NCBI GenBank assembly: GCA_024694565.1
Contig: JAILJR010000031.1
Span: 1-64,000 of the forward strand
Length of the DNA: 64,000 nt
Direction of reading: 5' to 3'
Origin: Butyrivibrio sp.
GTDB lineage: Bacteria; Bacillota; Clostridia; Lachnospirales; Lachnospiraceae
Shown: positions 1-8,603 of the stretch, in pieces
Numbering within the stretch: position 1 is the first letter of the stretch
Layout of the letters: every line of letters begins with the position of its first letter
The notes under the pieces: model-generated
Told to the model about the DNA's origin: nothing
Databases searched by the model: none
What the model saw: only the letters and a program-made list of their open reading frames with translations
Made by a program: the position numbers and the translations under genes

Positions 1-150
1 TTCGCTCCTTTCGCTTCGTAGCGGTACTAAGGCACCAAAATACGGTGCCTAAGTACGGACGAGCTCATAGGGCCTCTCAGCCTCTTGTGCAATATGCACA
101 GCCGGAGCCGGCCTGGCGAGCTTTTGTCGGGCAACTCAAAGTAATATTCA
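1..150. repeat. Intergenic palindromic repeat, copy A (cut by window edge)
   Basis: The core at 23-56 is a hairpin with arms GGTACTAAGGCAC and GTGCCTAAGTAC. It is followed by a segment ending in CTTGTGCAATATG (91-105) and by a tail GAGCTTTTGTCGGGCA (118-133). The same core, arm and tail recur at 46287-46518, and the core recurs at 17390-17430. The left side lies outside the window. Confidence 0.75.
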
Positions 151-184
151 CGGCTGTAAAGAAACGATATTCTTCACATCACCA

Positions 185-1348
185 TTAAAGCTGCTCTGCT
201 GTAACAACTTCGGTTCCGGCTGATGTGGAAACTGCCGCCTCCTCTGATGCTGTTGTCACGTTTTCTGCTGCAGGAGTCTCTGCGGCTGTGTTTGCCGCCT
301 CTTCCTTCTGCTGAGTTTCTGCTTCTTTCTTTGTTTCCTCAACAGGCTGTTCAGATTTTACCTGGTCATTTGCAGCATCATCCACCACACCTGTCTCCAT
401 TGGAACTTCCATGTTGAGGCCAACCTTTCCACCTATATAAAGGAAACCTGCATATCCATTCTCGTCAAGAAGTGACATCGCGTCGGTGCCTGCCGGTATT
501 GTGAAGCTTACACGGTTTCCCTTGTACTCCTGGTCGAGGAAGCTTACATAAAGTGATACATCAGGCCTGTTCTTAAGCGCCTCCATAACCTCTTTGTTGA
601 AGCTGATAAAGTGCGATGTTGTAATCTTTACCGTACCGCCCTGTGGGGCTGTCCTGATCTTGTAGGCTGTACTGCCGGAAAATGCAAGATAGGCCGGCAT
701 CGGACTCAAAAACCATACCTTTCCGCACTCAGGACACATATACTTGTTTGTGCCATCTGCCGCTTCGAACTCGTTCATCACCGGAATCCACTCAAACTTG
801 TGAACGTGATCAGGGTCATTCTGAAGAGCAAGCTTTGCCTCATGCTCATCAGTTGAAGTATTCCCTTCGCCTGCCTGCTCAGCAGTCTTTCCTGCCTGAG
901 CCTCTGCTTTGGCTGCTTCTTCCTGGCTTTTAGCTTCACTTTCTGTTGCTTTTGAAGATGCATTGTCAGACTCTGCTGCTTCCTGCACTGCAGCATCAGT
1001 CCCCTCGGTTTTTGAAGCCTTCACATCCTCAGATTTTGTATCAGCTGCCGCATCTGCATTCTCTGCTTTGGCTTCAGCCACAGAATCTGATGCTTCAGTC
1101 TTAACTTCCTGTGCTCCTTCAGAAGCAGTATCGGAAGCGCTCTGTGAAGCTCCGGTCTTAACTTCCTGAGTCTTATCGGTTTCTGTAACTTCCGAGGCAG
1201 CTTTCGTTTCTTCTGATGCCTTAGCTTCCACAGCTTCCTGCACTACAGCATCTTTTACATCTGTCTCACCTGCAGCTGCAGTTGAAATTGCCATGGCTGA
1301 TACCATAACTGCTGTCATTACTGTTGCTAATAATCTTTTATATTTCAT
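185..1348 (-). CDS. Secreted protein, Ala/Glu-rich N-terminal region plus HVHxF/CPEC domain
   Basis: The product is 387 aa. ATG at 1348 is chosen because GAGGTG lies six bases upstream; a GTG nine bases earlier is possible. Residues 1-27 form a signal peptide (basic MKYKR, then a hydrophobic stretch ending in Ala residues). Residues about 28-165 are low-complexity Ala/Glu/Ser/Lys/Thr, probably an extended spacer. A compact domain of about 130 residues follows, opening with HVHKFEW and carrying CPEC, which could bind a metal; it then has a PDVSLYV...GNRVSFTIPAGT section. A second acidic Ala/Glu-rich tail ends the protein. No LPxTG or membrane anchor is seen, so it is probably secreted. The domain resembles one I associate with clostridial secreted proteins of unknown role; no function can be assigned. 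Confidence 0.75.
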   Translation of the reverse strand: MKYKRLLATVMTAVMVSAMAISTAAAGETDVKDAVVQEAVEAKASEETKAASEVTETDKTQEVKTGASQSASDTASEGAQEVKTEASDSVAEAKAENADAAADTKSEDVKASKTEGTDAAVQEAAESDNASSKATESEAKSQEEAAKAEAQAGKTAEQAGEGNTSTDEHEAKLALQNDPDHVHKFEWIPVMNEFEAADGTNKYMCPECGKVWFLSPMPAYLAFSGSTAYKIRTAPQGGTVKITTSHFISFNKEVMEALKNRPDVSLYVSFLDQEYKGNRVSFTIPAGTDAMSLLDENGYAGFLYIGGKVGLNMEVPMETGVVDDAANDQVKSEQPVEETKKEAETQQKEEAANTAAETPAAENVTTASEEAAVSTSAGTEVVTAEQL

Positions 1349-1495
1349 CTCAATCACCTCGGAAACAATGATAACACTTTTACTATTTTTCGTACATGTC
1401 TTTCTTTCACAATATATTTATACGAATGAATCGCTTAATTGGCAAAAAAATCTAAAAAAATCTGTAATTCAGTTGCCCCGGCCGACAGCCTGCTT

Positions 1496-3196
1496 CTACT
1501 GTTTCGTGAGAAGTTCATAAGTGACTCCGTACTTTTCCGCGATGTCTCCTGCATAGGACATGCCTACCGGCGGAGCCACCCTTACCTCGTAGGAACGCTT
1601 TCCCGCATCGGATACAACTATCAGAGATGCTGCCTTTGCTTCTGATGAATCACTGTTTATTTCGTCAATGTCCGCTGCCAGCTTATGCATATGGGTGTTG
1701 TAAATAGTTCTTGCCCCCTTTTTCAATACTGCCTTAATGCAGTCCTTTGCTATGTAGTAGCCCTCTTCGAAGGATGTGGTCGAGAACGTCTCATTGAGAA
1801 GAATAAGGCTGTTTTTTGAAGCATCACTGTAAATCTGACGAAATCTCTTGCACTCCTCGCCCAGCCTCCCAAGGTCCAGCGTCTTGTCCTCATCTGCCGG
1901 AAAGTGCGTAAATATCAGATCCACCGGCACATATTCAAAGCTTTCGCCTGTCACATATATCCCTGCCTGTGCCATGAAAAAGAGCTGTCCCACAGTCTGG
2001 GTAATTGTAGTCTTCCCGCCTCTGTTGGCTCCCGTCAGCACATAAAGATTCTGTTCTTCGGAAAAAGACAGGTCATTCACAACTATGTCTGACGGCATCA
2101 CGCTCTTTTCCTCGAGCAGCTTAAGGTTATAGATTCCCTTAGCTGACATTGACTTACCATCCGGCATCGGAGCATCCAGCGCCACCGGCTTGCAGAGCCT
2201 GAAGCCTCTCGCAATGAGTCCCTCAATGTATTCGGCCCATCTGATATAATAGATAAACTCGGGCATAAGATCTGTTATGTCGGTAATTGTCAGTATTGTA
2301 TACCTGTTGAGAATGTCCCGGAGATGCCTGACAGTCTGGCTCAGCATCCTGTTGGTAATCTGATCCATATAGCTGGTAACGCCCCTGACACTGTCATCCC
2401 CCTCAGGGACATATCTCACACTCATCATCGCAATAGGGCTGAGCGCCGGGATTACCACATCATTTGTAGTCATTGGCGTCTGTCTTACAGAAAACTCATT
2501 AAACCTGTATTCACCGTTCCAGTCTGTTCCCTTGTGAATGTTGTCGCTCTTTGATATCCTGTCGACAAAATTACTCACAATTGAAGATTTTGTAAATGCC
2601 CTGTCATTTACCGATATCAATCCTATTCCTGCGGCTTCAAACCTTTCATTCAGGTTTATCCCCACCGTGACGCTCTTTAAATTGCTGGTGCTTGCCCGGA
2701 GCATCGAAATATCCTTCTTCAGATCCTCAAGAGCATTGTCAGAATAAAGCTTTGTCACATAGTCCCTAAGCCTTTGCATCCCATCTGACAAAAGCTCTAC
2801 TCCTGATAAACAGTTGTTAAGCGCCTCAATGCACTCCACATAATCCTTAAGCTCATCAAGTCTGTGGAGAAGGTCCCATATTCCCGGCTCATGGTCGCGG
2901 TCATGCTTGAAGCTTCCATAATCTCTCAGAAAATTGATCCTGTCAAAAAGCTCTGTTATATCATCCCGCATTTTCTTGTTTTCAAGTATGTCATTAAAGA
3001 CATCGCTTCTGTACCCGGCATTTCGGGCATCATCAGACATCAGCTTCATCACATTGTAGATGTAAGTCTGTTCATTTTCTTTCCTCGACAGTTTTTTTAC
3101 AATGGCATCCATACCGATGTCGTGAAATGTGATATCACTAATCTTTTTGAAATCAAGTTCTTTATCAGGAAAAAGAAGACTAAGCTTGTTCTTCAT
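1496..3196 (-). CDS. MutS-family ATPase lacking mismatch-recognition domain
   Basis: The product is 566 aa from ATG 3196 (MKNKLSLLFP), preceded by a GGGG-type ribosome site; an in-frame start at 3247 is less likely. The C-terminal half is a MutS domain V ATPase. The P-loop GANRGGKTT is at about residues 383-391, the Walker B LILLNETF at about 463-470 has Asn where MutS has Asp, and a later NTHMHKL block matches the MutS H-loop. The N-terminal half is helical and resembles the MutS lever/clamp, but no mismatch-binding domain is present. Proteins of this build are stand-alone MutS-related ATPases of uncertain role, and canonical mismatch repair should not be assumed. It is preceded upstream by the terminator of the surface-protein gene, so it is probably its own unit. 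Confidence 0.85.
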   Translation of the reverse strand: MKNKLSLLFPDKELDFKKISDITFHDIGMDAIVKKLSRKENEQTYIYNVMKLMSDDARNAGYRSDVFNDILENKKMRDDITELFDRINFLRDYGSFKHDRDHEPGIWDLLHRLDELKDYVECIEALNNCLSGVELLSDGMQRLRDYVTKLYSDNALEDLKKDISMLRASTSNLKSVTVGINLNERFEAAGIGLISVNDRAFTKSSIVSNFVDRISKSDNIHKGTDWNGEYRFNEFSVRQTPMTTNDVVIPALSPIAMMSVRYVPEGDDSVRGVTSYMDQITNRMLSQTVRHLRDILNRYTILTITDITDLMPEFIYYIRWAEYIEGLIARGFRLCKPVALDAPMPDGKSMSAKGIYNLKLLEEKSVMPSDIVVNDLSFSEEQNLYVLTGANRGGKTTITQTVGQLFFMAQAGIYVTGESFEYVPVDLIFTHFPADEDKTLDLGRLGEECKRFRQIYSDASKNSLILLNETFSTTSFEEGYYIAKDCIKAVLKKGARTIYNTHMHKLAADIDEINSDSSEAKAASLIVVSDAGKRSYEVRVAPPVGMSYAGDIAEKYGVTYELLTKQ

Positions 3197-3379
3197 AGCT
3201 ACCCCTATCTGCCTAAGCCGTTTAAAAAAGTGTATGCATGTTTCCACCTGGCAATCACTTTTTCATAAGTGTTTTCGGGCTCACAAAATATGGTTTCCAG
3301 TGAGCAAATCATCCCTTTGCCCACATGAAGTCATATATAATACTATAACTTACCAAAAGTGTTGCGCAATAACCTTTCA

Positions 3380-3412
3380 AAAGAAAAATGCAGGGACTGT
3401 ACCCTGCATTTT
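3380..3412 (-). terminator. Intrinsic terminator of surface-protein gene
   Basis: The hairpin AAAATGCAGGG / CCCTGCATTTT with a 5-base loop is followed on the minus strand by a short U-run. It lies about 35 bp past the stop of the C-terminal half of the surface protein. Outer flanks (TATAACTTAC and GTAAGTTATA) can also pair, extending the structure. Confidence 0.8.
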
Positions 3413-3446
3413 CCGCTTTTGCCATCAGTAAGTTATAACCTGCCAA

Positions 3447-4640
3447 TCAGCTTTCCTTCTTCTCGTTCTCTTCTTTCCTCCTCATGTGCTCGTCGTACGA
3501 TTTTTTGCCGGTTGCACCAAGAAGGAAAATTATCAGGAGCCACCACCAGCTGACCTTCTGCGCATCTTCTGCTGTCTGAATGTTGTTGGCAAGCGCCACA
3601 CCATCATCCTTTATGTTTACAGTAGGATTATTTGGAGTAGCTGTCTTGTCGCCCTTAGTCTTATTCAGATCCGATCCGTTCGACAACGCAACGCCCTCAT
3701 CGGGTATATCTGCGAAAACTACTGTGCCATCCTGCATATTGCCATTCTGAAGAGTCTGCCCATCCAATGGTGAACGCGTTGCTCCCAGAACTGCCTGACC
3801 ATTCACGTCAGAACGCGCTCCCTGTGCTGTCGTGCCATTCCTGTCAGAACGTGCACCAAGTACTGCCGGGACATCATCTGCTGCAGCAAGATCTGTGCCG
3901 CCTGCATCACCTGCGTCCGCCACTGCTGCCGAAGCTGCTGCGGGCGTTCCCTCGCCGGTTGCCGGTACTGCTGTATCGCCCGTTGCAGCAGCCGCATCAG
4001 CTGTCTGTGATGCCGCAGCGTTTGCAGCATTAGTTGCCACATCAGATGAACCTGTGCCTGTATTTGAAGCAGGAGTTGTCTGTAACGAGCCGCCGGTTCC
4101 CGTTGATGGAGTTATAGTATTCTGTACAATTGCTCCGCCGGTGCCTGATCCGCCTCCGGCTGTACCGCCACTCGTTCCGCCTGTGCCGCCGGTTGTACCA
4201 CCGCTCGTTCCGCCTGTGCTGCCTCCGGTTGTGCCGCCGCTCGTTCCGCCTGTGCCGCCTCCGGTTGTGCCGCCGCTCGTTCCGCCTCCGGTCGTACCGC
4301 CGCTCGCTTCGCCTGCGCCATTACCGTTTTGTGCTGTATCAGGCTGTAGCTTTTGAAGAGCCTGGGCTAATTTCTCCTCCGCCTCTTTTTCCCTGGCCTG
4401 AACATCTTTATAGCTTTCTATTGCTGCATCCTTAAGAGCATCGGCTTCCTTCTTAAGCTTATTAAGCTCATCAATAAGCTCAGTCATTGTCATACCGTTC
4501 AGTTCTTTGGCCTTCTCTTCATCTACTTCAAGTCCAAAATGAACAGCCACATCATCTATCCCAAGAACGTTGACAGCAATTCGGTCCCTCTTGAACCTGC
4601 CATAGTTCTCTTCTATGTCACTTATCGCATCAGCAAACAC
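3447..4640 (-). CDS. C-terminal half of amber-split surface protein (Gly/Thr/Ser repeats, membrane anchor)
   Basis: The reading frame is open from 4808, directly after the TAG that ends the gene at 4809, and is in the same frame. The first usable start after the TAG is GTG 4640 (397 aa), with only a weak ribosome site. Visible parts are: a coiled-coil-like segment rich in Lys/Glu/Ala; a long Gly/Thr/Ser repeat block (GGTSGGTTGG units, about residues 112-170); an Ala/Thr/Asp-rich stretch; two D(E/D)GVAL motifs; and a C-terminal anchor WWWLLIIFLLGATGKK with a charged cytoplasmic tail. With no signal peptide of its own, it makes sense only as the end of the 4809-7250 protein. It may be a non-expressed remnant or be reached by readthrough. 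Confidence 0.7.
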   Translation of the reverse strand: MFADAISDIEENYGRFKRDRIAVNVLGIDDVAVHFGLEVDEEKAKELNGMTMTELIDELNKLKKEADALKDAAIESYKDVQAREKEAEEKLAQALQKLQPDTAQNGNGAGEASGGTTGGGTSGGTTGGGTGGTSGGTTGGSTGGTSGGTTGGTGGTSGGTAGGGSGTGGAIVQNTITPSTGTGGSLQTTPASNTGTGSSDVATNAANAAASQTADAAAATGDTAVPATGEGTPAAASAAVADAGDAGGTDLAAADDVPAVLGARSDRNGTTAQGARSDVNGQAVLGATRSPLDGQTLQNGNMQDGTVVFADIPDEGVALSNGSDLNKTKGDKTATPNNPTVNIKDDGVALANNIQTAEDAQKVSWWWLLIIFLLGATGKKSYDEHMRRKEENEKKES

Positions 4641-4808
4641 TCCGACCTTCTCAGATGCATTATCAACTGCTTTCTGAGCCTCTTCTACCTCTTCTCTGTA
4701 TGCGCCGAGCTGATCTTTTAGATCATTTACTTTCTTTACAGAGTTATTATTGTTTTCATTAAGGCCATTAATGAAATCATTCAGCGCTTTATTACTGTCT
4801 ATCAGTTC

Positions 4809-7250
4809 CTAAATTTTTCCAGCACTAATATTGTATTTATCAACTACATATGTCTTTACGTAAGAATAACCGCCCTCTCCTTTCAGTACATTCGATATGG
4901 TTTCATTGTCTCCAAGAATCAAACAGTTCGCATCCTTGTATAATCCATTTTGATTCTGGGCAGGCGTAACCATTGTCAGATTCTTATATACGGAACCATT
5001 CGGTGCTGTATACAATATAGAACCATCAGATGTCACCTCAGTCGTCATCTTTTTTGTCAGGTCGCCTTCATCATTGTAAGTTACATTAGGTACTGCAGGA
5101 TATTTCCCATACAGTTCGAACTGAGTAATTTTCTTCTCTTCGCCATTTTCATCCACAAAAGAATATAGCCTCAGCATACCCTGCTCTGTACATCTTACTA
5201 TGTTATCCTTGTGAAGTATGCTCTTGCCATTCCTTAGATAATTATCTGAGTTATCCTCTGTTATGCTGCTGCTTAACACCTCCATAGCTTTGGCTTTTGT
5301 TTCTGTTCCCTTAACTTCCCCCTCGGACTTTTCATACATTACTATTCCGGTAGCCGCCTCTGCTGTATTCTTCTTTAATAAGTTGTGATGATCAACATCA
5401 GTTTTGGCTATTGAATCCCAGTTGAAATACTTAGTACCTTGCTGGATAGTTCCATTCGCATCTTTGTAATAATATGTGACTTCAGTATAATTCTTTTCAT
5501 ACTCACCATTACTGCCACTGAATGCCTTATGGACAATACTGGTCTTATGTTCATCATCTTCGACAAGATCAAGCTGACATACTTCCGGCAGATAATAATT
5601 TACAATTACGGTATCCATGGCTTGTCTTGACTTATCAATTCCAACACCAAACTTTCCGCTCCAGTCTTCGCCTTTTGTATCAGTCAGTTGATATTCACCG
5701 TTATTCTTTGCTTCGTCGATTGCTTTATCCGCAGTATCCAACGCCAGCGCCAGATTATCTACTTTCGTCTTGGCTGCAGCTACTTCTTTTTGCGCGGCAT
5801 CAACCTTGTCTGTGGCAGTGCCAAGCTTCTCTCCAAATCTTACCTCTGCTTCATCCAGCTTCTTCTGCGCGGCTTCAAGTTCTGTAACTGCCTGGTTATA
5901 TTTTTCGCTCAGTAATTGATTCCATTCCAGCTGAGCATCATATTCAGACTTCCTGCTATCTTTTGCCTGTCTGAATTTTTCCTCCGCCTGACGTATCTGC
6001 TCTACATTCTCAGCATTCTCTATTTCATTGATAAAACTTAAAGCCTCTTCATCTGCTTCTTTAACTATCCCACTAATAATCTCAGAAGATGTAATAAGGC
6101 CCGGCACTGCACCATCATCAGTAATGCAGTCTGTTGCCTCTTTGAATGCATTAGCAGCCTCTTTGTAGGCCTCATCAGCTTCCTCATTTGCCTGCTCAGC
6201 TTCCTCAAGAGCCTTCTTTGCCGCTTCCACATCCCCGGCACTGTTTGCAAGACTCTTTACAGCAGACGGATCCGTATATGTTGATGACGTAGTATTTCCG
6301 GCACCGTCATTGTTATTGTCCGCATTGTTGGTACCGTCTTCACCCGCATTGCCGGCATCAGCACCACCCGCGTTGCTGGCATCTGATCCGCCCGCATTGC
6401 CGGCATCAGCTCCATCCGCGTTGCCGGCATCTGATCCGCCCGCATTATTGGCTCCGGCTCCGCCCTCGTTGCTGGCACTCTCATTACCAGTACCATTAAC
6501 TACAGGCTTTTCCGTATCTTCGACCACTTCTTTTGCAGCAGCGATCAGATCGCCAATTTCATTCACTGCATTATCCGGAGCTGCATCAACACTCAATGCC
6601 CCCACATTCTTATCTGCATCACCTTCAAGGATTATGTTTGCTGCTTCCGTCGCCTCAGGAACAGCCGGCCCAAGGCCGGTATCCTCAAGTATTATGCTAT
6701 CGCCGCCTTCCGAAGCAGCACTGTTATTCTGCTCTTCATCCGTCCCGCCATCCGGCTCATTGCCATCAGTCGAAGATGCGCCGGATTCCTGCCCGTTGCC
6801 TTCAGCCGAAGGTGAACCGGATTCCTGCCCGTTTCCTTCATCCGGCAAATTGTCGCCATTTTCAGACCCGGAGTTTTCCTCCGAAGTCCCGGCACTTGCA
6901 TCTGCACCGCTTTCAGATTGTGCTTCGCTGTTAGCTTCTCCAGCATTCTCATTGGTATCATTATCTTCAGGTGCACCTATAGCCTCGTTTGCTGCATCAG
7001 CCATATCTTCGGCATGATCCAGAGCATCATCTATAGTCTGTGCGTCATAGCTTAATGCTTCATCAACAATATCATCATCACTGGATCCTGCTGTCTGATC
7101 TGACTCCTGTGAGTGCTGATTTTCATTATCCGATTCACTCCCCGGATCATTGGCATATGCCGTAATAGGGGTCTGGAGAAACATCATTGAAGATATACCC
7201 AGCATAATTGCGGATAGCAGTTTCTTATTCTTAACTTTATTCGTACTCAT
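4809..7250 (-). CDS. N-terminal half of large secreted coiled-coil surface protein, ends at in-frame TAG
   Basis: The product is 813 aa from ATG 7250 with a strong GGAAGGAGGG site. Residues 1-33 form a signal peptide (NKVKNKK, hydrophobic stretch, then AYA). Next come Ser/Glu/Gly/Asn-rich low complexity, including repeats of the type GADAGNAGGSDAGNA at about residues 255-310; a coiled-coil region at about 340-510 rich in Glu, Ala, Lys and Gln; and a folded-looking segment of about 280 residues (start near WSGKFGVGIDKSRQ) of unknown family. The frame continues past the TAG for 453 codons to a membrane anchor, implying an ancestral protein of about 1,267 residues. If the stop is real and not suppressed, the product would be released rather than anchored. 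No function is assigned. Confidence 0.8.
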   Translation of the reverse strand: MSTNKVKNKKLLSAIMLGISSMMFLQTPITAYANDPGSESDNENQHSQESDQTAGSSDDDIVDEALSYDAQTIDDALDHAEDMADAANEAIGAPEDNDTNENAGEANSEAQSESGADASAGTSEENSGSENGDNLPDEGNGQESGSPSAEGNGQESGASSTDGNEPDGGTDEEQNNSAASEGGDSIILEDTGLGPAVPEATEAANIILEGDADKNVGALSVDAAPDNAVNEIGDLIAAAKEVVEDTEKPVVNGTGNESASNEGGAGANNAGGSDAGNADGADAGNAGGSDASNAGGADAGNAGEDGTNNADNNNDGAGNTTSSTYTDPSAVKSLANSAGDVEAAKKALEEAEQANEEADEAYKEAANAFKEATDCITDDGAVPGLITSSEIISGIVKEADEEALSFINEIENAENVEQIRQAEEKFRQAKDSRKSEYDAQLEWNQLLSEKYNQAVTELEAAQKKLDEAEVRFGEKLGTATDKVDAAQKEVAAAKTKVDNLALALDTADKAIDEAKNNGEYQLTDTKGEDWSGKFGVGIDKSRQAMDTVIVNYYLPEVCQLDLVEDDEHKTSIVHKAFSGSNGEYEKNYTEVTYYYKDANGTIQQGTKYFNWDSIAKTDVDHHNLLKKNTAEAATGIVMYEKSEGEVKGTETKAKAMEVLSSSITEDNSDNYLRNGKSILHKDNIVRCTEQGMLRLYSFVDENGEEKKITQFELYGKYPAVPNVTYNDEGDLTKKMTTEVTSDGSILYTAPNGSVYKNLTMVTPAQNQNGLYKDANCLILGDNETISNVLKGEGGYSYVKTYVVDKYNISAGKI

Positions 7251-7294
7251 ATACTTCCCTCCTTCCCTATGTACAGCATATCTGATACGTCACA

Positions 7295-7627
7295 TCATTT
7301 AGATTGTTTTTCTTCATCCTCATCGCCTATACGATCGAAAAGATACTGCAGAACATCTGCGGTAAATTTTCTTGCCTTGAATGCTATTGATTTCTTTTCG
7401 CCAATTTCCTGATCCTCACGAACCGCTTCGGCGTACATTATCATTGTCTCAGCGACGATAATCACATCTCTGCCTATCATATTCGGAACACGCTTATCAA
7501 CTGTTATGGCTATTCCCAAGGGGCTGATATTCTTGACCTGCCCGAAATACTTTGAAAGTGATTCTTTGTCAACGATTACACTGTTTGCCAAAAACTCTAC
7601 TCGATTGATTGATCTTCGCTCTTGCAT
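7295..7627 (-). CDS. PilZ-domain protein (probable c-di-GMP binding)
   Basis: The product is 110 aa with a GAGGTG ribosome site. It consists almost only of a PilZ-like domain: RRSINR near the N-terminus corresponds to the RxxxR ligand motif, and NISPLG at about residues 28-33 corresponds to the (D/N)xSxxG motif. PilZ domains bind cyclic di-GMP and act as adaptors. It sits 44 bp upstream of the large surface protein gene in the same direction and is probably co-transcribed with it, so c-di-GMP may influence surface display. A GGDEF-type gene is present at 26.7-29.2 kb. The short length and divergent second motif leave some doubt. Confidence 0.7.
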   Translation of the reverse strand: MQERRSINRVEFLANSVIVDKESLSKYFGQVKNISPLGIAITVDKRVPNMIGRDVIIVAETMIMYAEAVREDQEIGEKKSIAFKARKFTADVLQYLFDRIGDEDEEKQSK

Positions 7628-7835
7628 TCTTTTACACCTCGCCTAAAATTTTAGTTAGTTATAGTTATGCTAATGATATTATATCTTTTATTAAATCATA
7701 CAATACATCATATCCAAACCTGTTTTTGTCAATTCGTATCATTTCAGGATTATTTAATAGAAATTTTAGAGTTTCATAACTCAAAAAAACGAGGACACCA
7801 TGCATATTTCGCATAGCGCCCCGTTTCATAATATG

Positions 7836-7982
7836 CCATCCCAATCATTCTTTAACTTATTTGTGCCGGATTGATGTCTATTGCAAGACGGAATAAGAAG
7901 CCGATGCGGGCATCGACGACTGATGACACCGCGGCATATGCCGACAGGATGTTGCAAATAAGTAAAGAAATGATTGGGATGG
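7836..7982. repeat. 147-bp inverted-repeat element between ANTAR and PilZ genes
   Basis: Two 28-bp arms (7836-7863 and 7955-7982) are inverted copies of each other with only a few mismatches (left arm begins CCATCCCAATCATTC). The centre holds smaller palindromes and a 26-bp segment (about 7911-7936, GACGACTGATGACA) that recurs near 58543-58566. There is no reading frame. It could fold as a terminator for the nitrogen block or be a miniature mobile element. The rest of 7628-8012 is AT-rich and holds nothing else I can name. Confidence 0.7.
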
Positions 7983-8012
7983 TACACCTGTCTTTCAAAC
8001 TGATAGTAACCT

Positions 8013-8594
8013 TTACTCCAGATCCTCAATAAGAAGCTCCGCGATATGCTTCCTTGACACCCCGTTGTTCATTGCCTGACGGCCGATGTAGCTGTGAGCC
8101 TCGTCTTCTGTCATACTTCTTTTTTCCACGAGCAGTATCTTGGCTCTGCTCACAAGGCGCAGCTCCTCCAGCTTTTCCTCTAAAGACCTGTTCTTTATGG
8201 CCAGCTTTCTTAGCCTGTTCTGAATCGAGATCATATAGCGGATAGCTTTGTCCATCCTCCCTTTTGGAACAGGCTTTGATATAACGAGGACGCCTGCATC
8301 CGTAACCTTTTCAAGGATATCATCATAGATGTCCTCAGGGGTTACAAGCAGTATTGAGGAGTTTGTTTTTTCAGCAGCATCCAGCGAAAACTCCACCCCC
8401 ATCTCATCAGGCATGGGAGCGTTTATAACTATCAGATCATAATCCCTCTCGAGTATGCACCGCCTTGCTATTGATGCACTTCTCCTCACATCAATGGTTA
8501 TAAAGCCTGCAAGGGACTTCTTCACAAGGGCATCAAATCGCTCGGAGGAGGACACGATCAGAATGGATCGTCTGATACCTTCATTTTTAGGCAT
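8013..8594 (-). CDS. ANTAR-domain RNA-binding response regulator with degenerate receiver
   Basis: The product is 193 aa with an AGGAGG site overlapping the preceding gene's end. Residues about 8-125 form a receiver-like fold, but the phospho-acceptor position in VINAPMP is Asn instead of Asp, so conventional phosphorylation is unlikely. A helical linker (NRLRKLAIKNRSLEEKLEEL) leads to a C-terminal ANTAR three-helix domain at about 135-190 (SRAKILLVEKRSMTEDEAHSYIGRQAM). ANTAR proteins bind paired stem-loops in nascent RNA and prevent termination. It is nine bases downstream of a GS-like gene at the end of the nitrogen block, and two leaders in that block (21438-21481, 25293-25345) carry ANTAR-like hexaloops. 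Those are its most likely targets, by inference. Confidence 0.9.
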   Translation of the reverse strand: MPKNEGIRRSILIVSSSERFDALVKKSLAGFITIDVRRSASIARRCILERDYDLIVINAPMPDEMGVEFSLDAAEKTNSSILLVTPEDIYDDILEKVTDAGVLVISKPVPKGRMDKAIRYMISIQNRLRKLAIKNRSLEEKLEELRLVSRAKILLVEKRSMTEDEAHSYIGRQAMNNGVSRKHIAELLIEDLE

Positions 8595-8603
8595 AGTACC
8601 TCC

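Noticed and set aside
3832-4356. Long plus-strand frame of 174 codons
   Set aside because: It is antisense to the Gly/Thr repeat block of the surface protein; its Pro/Val repeats are the mirror of that repeat and it has no ribosome site.
4809-4811. Pyrrolysine or recoded TAG
   Set aside because: No pylT-like tRNA or pyl genes are visible and TAG ends other genes here (e.g. purF) in the normal way; simple nonsense mutation is more economical.
6310-7017. Plus-strand frame of 235 codons
   Set aside because: Antisense to the Ala/Gly/Asp-rich region of the surface protein; low-complexity codons rarely give stops on the other strand.
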